NCBI RefSeq assembly: GCF_000967495.1
Contig: NZ_JXXU01000040.1
Span: forward strand, 62,001 to 126,000
Direction of reading: 5' to 3'
DNA: 64,000 nt
From: Vibrio neptunius
Lineage (GTDB): Bacteria > Pseudomonadota > Gammaproteobacteria > Enterobacterales > Vibrionaceae
Shown here: one piece after another, positions 61,105 through 64,000 of the stretch
Numbering within the stretch: position 1 is the first letter of the stretch
How the letters are laid out: every line of letters begins with the position of its first letter
Translations under genes and position numbers: made by a program
Notes under the pieces: generated by a model
What the model was told of the DNA's origin: nothing
The model's database searches: none
What the model saw: only the letters and a program-made list of their open reading frames with translations

Positions 61105-64000
61105 ATGGTAGATAGAGAGCAAAGTTCACAGGGTCTGTATACTCCTGAACTGGAGCATGACGCTTGTGGTATCGGTTTTGTTGCTCACCTCAAAAACCGT
61201 AAATCGCACGAAGTAGTAACTCAGGCATTGGATATGCTGGCACGAATGGAACACCGCGGTGGTCAAGGTTGTGACCCATGCAGCGGTGACGGTGCGGGTA
61301 TCTTGCTACAAAAACCTCATGAATTCCTGTTAGAAGAAGCGGTTAAGCTAGGCATTAAATTGCCTTCGTTTGAAAAGTATGGTGTTGGTATCGTTCTTTT
61401 CCCGAAAGACGAATACAAACGTGAGCAATGCCGTGACATTCTGGAACGTAACGCACAACGTCTAGATCTTGAAGTCATCGGCTACCGTGTACTACCAACT
61501 GACAACTCAATGATCGGTGCAGATCCACTAAGCACAGAACCTCAGTTTGAGCATGTGTTTATCTCTGGTGGCCCGGGTATCACACCCGAAGAGCTTGAGC
61601 GCAAACTGTATGTACTTCGTAACTACACTGTACGTGTTTGCCTAGAAAGCGTTTCGAACATAGGTGACGACTTCTACATTAACTCGATGTCTTACAAGAC
61701 ATTGGTGTACAAAGGTCAGTTAACGACCGAGCAAGTACCTCAGTACTTCCTTGATCTGCAAAACCCGACCATGGTGACTGCACTGGCACTGGTGCACTCT
61801 CGTTTCTCTACCAATACCTTCCCGAAATGGCGCCTTGCACAGCCTTTCCGTTACATTGCACACAACGGTGAAATCAATACAGTTCGCGGCAATTTGAACT
61901 GGATGAAAGCCCGCGAAGCAATCCTAGAATCAGACCTGTTTACTCAGGCTGAAATCGACATGCTTCTTCCAATCTGTCAGGAGGGGAGCTCGGATTCATC
62001 TAACTTTGACATGGCACTTGAGCTCCTAGTTCTTTCTGGTCGTAGCCTGCCACACGCACTGATGATGTTGATACCAGAAGCATGGCAAGAAAACAAAAAT
62101 ATGGATCCTAAACGTCGCGCGTTCTATCAGTACCACGCGAATATCATGGAACCATGGGATGGTCCTGCTTCAGTGTGTTTTACTGATGGTGTTCAAGTTG
62201 GTGCGACACTTGACCGTAACGGCCTACGCCCTTCTCGCTACACAGTGACCAAAGACAATTTCCTCGTGATGGCATCAGAATCTGGTGTTGTGGATATTGA
62301 ACCAGAGAACGTTGAGTTCCGCGGTCGTCTACAACCAGGTCGTATCTTCGTTGCAGACCTAGAGCAAGGTCGCATCATTTCTGACGAAGAAGTGAAAGAC
62401 AGCATTGCAACGGCGCAGCCTTACGAGAAGTGGGTAGAAGAAAACCTACTGAGCTTGAAGAAGCTACCAGATGCGAGCAACCAGTTCAGCCAACCTTCTC
62501 CTGAGCGTTTGCTGCACCGTCAACAAGCTTTCGGTGTGAGCACTGAAGAAGTGAACGAAATCATCGTCCCAATGGCGAATGACGCGAAGGAACCATTATC
62601 AGCTATGGGTGCCGACTGGCCTCTTGCGGTTCTATCTCATCAGTCTCAGCACCTTTCAAACTACTTTAAGCAGCTGTTTGCACAGGTAACTAACCCACCG
62701 ATCGACCCGATCCGTGAGCGTATGGTTATGTCGCTGAACACATACTTGGGTAAAGACCAAAACCTTCTGACTGAAACGCCACTTCACTGTCAGAAAGTCG
62801 AGTTGGAATCACCTGTGCTGGCGAACTCCGAGCTTGAAAAACTGCGAGCTATCGATAACGAGCACCTACAAGCGAAGACGTTGGATATCGTATTCCAAGC
62901 CAATGAAGATCAAGGCAAGCTTGAGCGTGCACTGAAACGTATCTGCCAATACGCAGAAGACGCGGTTGTCGATGGTTACTCAATCATCTTACTAACTGAC
63001 CGTGCAGTGAACTCAAACCATGCGGCGATTCCAGCAATGCTGGCTGTTGGTGCTGTGCACCACCATTTGATCCGCAAAGGTCTACGTGCGAAATGTGACA
63101 TCGTGGTTGAAACCGGTGACGCACGCGAAACGCACCACTTTGCAACGCTACTTGGTTACGGTGCGAATGCGGTTAACCCTTACCTAGTGATTGAAACCAT
63201 CATTGAACTTCAACGTACCAAGAAGTTAGATCCAGAAGCAAACCCTCGCGATCTGTTCAACAACTACCGTAAAGCGATCAATGGCGGTCTTCTGAAGATC
63301 TTCTCGAAGATGGGGATTTCTACGCTACAGTCGTACCATGGTGCGCAAATCTTCGAAGCCTTGGGTATCCATAAGTCTGTGGTAGACAAATACTTCACAG
63401 GTACGGTTTCTCGTATCCAAGGTCTAACCCTTGATGATATCGCCAAAGAAGTTTTGATCCGTCACCGCATCGGTTACCCACAACGCGAAATTCCAATTCA
63501 AATGCTGGATGTTGGTGGTGTTTACCAATGGAAACAGCGTGGTGAGAAGCACCTATTTAACCCAGAAACCATATCTCTACTGCAAGAGTCTACGCGCAAC
63601 AAGAACTACAATCAGTTCAAGCAATACGCGACCGCTGTAGATAAACAAGGTGACAACGCAGTAACCCTGCGTAGCCAACTTGAGTTCATTAAGAACCCAG
63701 CAGGCTCTATCTCTATCGACGAAGTCGAGCCAATTGAAAGCATAGTGAAACGCTTCGCGACCGGCGCAATGTCATTCGGTTCTATTTCGTACGAAGCACA
63801 CTCGACACTGGCTGTTGCGATGAACCGCCTTGGCGCGAAATCGAACTCCGGTGAAGGTGGTGAAGACCCAATGCGTTTCGAGCGCAAAGAAAATGGCGAT
63901 TGGGAGCGCTCAGCAATCAAGCAGGTCGCTTCAGGTCGTTTCGGCGTAACCTCTTACTACCTAACCAACGCTGATGAGCTACAGATCAAGATGGCTCAAG
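61105..64000 (+). CDS. gltB: Glutamate synthase large subunit, cut by window edge
   Basis: The first 965 codons of an enzyme of about 1,500 residues; the frame runs off the right edge. Makes glutamate from glutamine and 2-oxoglutarate with NADPH delivered by GltD. The amidotransferase domain starts with a propeptide of 20 residues ending before Cys21 (ACGIGF), the nucleophile exposed by cleavage. The central domain follows and the FMN-binding synthase domain begins near the end (MSFGSISYEAHSTLA, then SNSGEGGEDP). GGAAGG lies eight bases before the ATG. A long structured leader precedes it. Confidence 0.98.
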   Translation, partial: MVDREQSSQGLYTPELEHDACGIGFVAHLKNRKSHEVVTQALDMLARMEHRGGQGCDPCSGDGAGILLQKPHEFLLEEAVKLGIKLPSFEKYGVGIVLFPKDEYKREQCRDILERNAQRLDLEVIGYRVLPTDNSMIGADPLSTEPQFEHVFISGGPGITPEELERKLYVLRNYTVRVCLESVSNIGDDFYINSMSYKTLVYKGQLTTEQVPQYFLDLQNPTMVTALALVHSRFSTNTFPKWRLAQPFRYIAHNGEINTVRGNLNWMKAREAILESDLFTQAEIDMLLPICQEGSSDSSNFDMALELLVLSGRSLPHALMMLIPEAWQENKNMDPKRRAFYQYHANIMEPWDGPASVCFTDGVQVGATLDRNGLRPSRYTVTKDNFLVMASESGVVDIEPENVEFRGRLQPGRIFVADLEQGRIISDEEVKDSIATAQPYEKWVEENLLSLKKLPDASNQFSQPSPERLLHRQQAFGVSTEEVNEIIVPMANDAKEPLSAMGADWPLAVLSHQSQHLSNYFKQLFAQVTNPPIDPIRERMVMSLNTYLGKDQNLLTETPLHCQKVELESPVLANSELEKLRAIDNEHLQAKTLDIVFQANEDQGKLERALKRICQYAEDAVVDGYSIILLTDRAVNSNHAAIPAMLAVGAVHHHLIRKGLRAKCDIVVETGDARETHHFATLLGYGANAVNPYLVIETIIELQRTKKLDPEANPRDLFNNYRKAINGGLLKIFSKMGISTLQSYHGAQIFEALGIHKSVVDKYFTGTVSRIQGLTLDDIAKEVLIRHRIGYPQREIPIQMLDVGGVYQWKQRGEKHLFNPETISLLQESTRNKNYNQFKQYATAVDKQGDNAVTLRSQLEFIKNPAGSISIDEVEPIESIVKRFATGAMSFGSISYEAHSTLAVAMNRLGAKSNSGEGGEDPMRFERKENGDWERSAIKQVASGRFGVTSYYLTNADELQIKMAQ

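Noticed and set aside
60924..61115. 63-codon GTG frame running into gltB
   Set aside because: No ribosome binding site, overlaps the gltB start out of frame and passes through the leader hairpins.

Overview
The window is a piece of a gammaproteobacterial chromosome, almost certainly from a Vibrio or a close relative. Reasons: gene order and protein sequences match the Vibrio core genome (dcw division cluster, lpxC-secA-mutT, sspAB-petABC-rpsI-rplM, arcB-yhcC-gltB), base composition is moderate, and an intergenic palindromic repeat of a type I associate with vibrios is present. No prophage, insertion sequence, CRISPR array, integron, tRNA or rRNA gene is visible; this is core chromosome. The right edge cuts gltB.

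Layout. 1-5.5 kb: DUF3545 protein, hemerythrin-like protein, ung and nfo (base excision repair) with a probable unannotated 34-residue ORF between them, the FNR-controlled glycyl radical spare part grcA, a LysR regulator and a convergent TSUP permease. 5.6-11.4 kb (minus strand): carAB and dapB. 11.5-31.7 kb (minus strand): mutT, secA, lpxC and the division and cell wall cluster, transcribed as rsmH-ftsL-ftsI-murE-murF-mraY-murD-ftsW-murG-murC-ftsQ-ftsA-ftsZ-lpxC, then secA and mutT. Compared with E. coli it lacks mraZ in front of rsmH, ddlB between murC and ftsQ, and secM in front of secA. 31.8-33.4 kb: rnpB, a palindromic repeat cluster and rsmI. 33.4-36.8 kb (plus strand): lpoA-yraN-diaA-dolP. 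36.8-43.1 kb (minus strand): sspA-sspB, the cytochrome bc1 operon petABC, rplM-rpsI and zapE. 43.3-46.4 kb (plus strand): zapG and the periplasmic proteases degQ and degS. 46.4-53.3 kb (minus strand): nudF-yqiB-cpdA-yqiA and parE-parC, divergent from tolC. 54.9-60.6 kb (minus strand): arcB with a tightly linked lipoprotein gene, a PAS-GGDEF diguanylate cyclase and yhcC. 61.1 kb to the end: gltB.

Themes. One is envelope building and policing: peptidoglycan precursor synthesis, septation, LpoA, DolP, DegQ/DegS, TolC. The other is redox control: FNR sites at grcA, ArcB, cytochrome bc1. Most genes are confidently assigned housekeeping genes, so the novelty lies between them: the 34-residue ORF with a good ribosome binding site (2046-2150), a short ORF coupled to rsmH where mraZ would be, a repeat copy that supplies the end of rsmI, an 18-bp perfect palindrome in the secA leader, a long structured gltB leader with a possible upstream ORF, and a sigmaE-like promoter before degQ. 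I found no convincing new multi-gene system.
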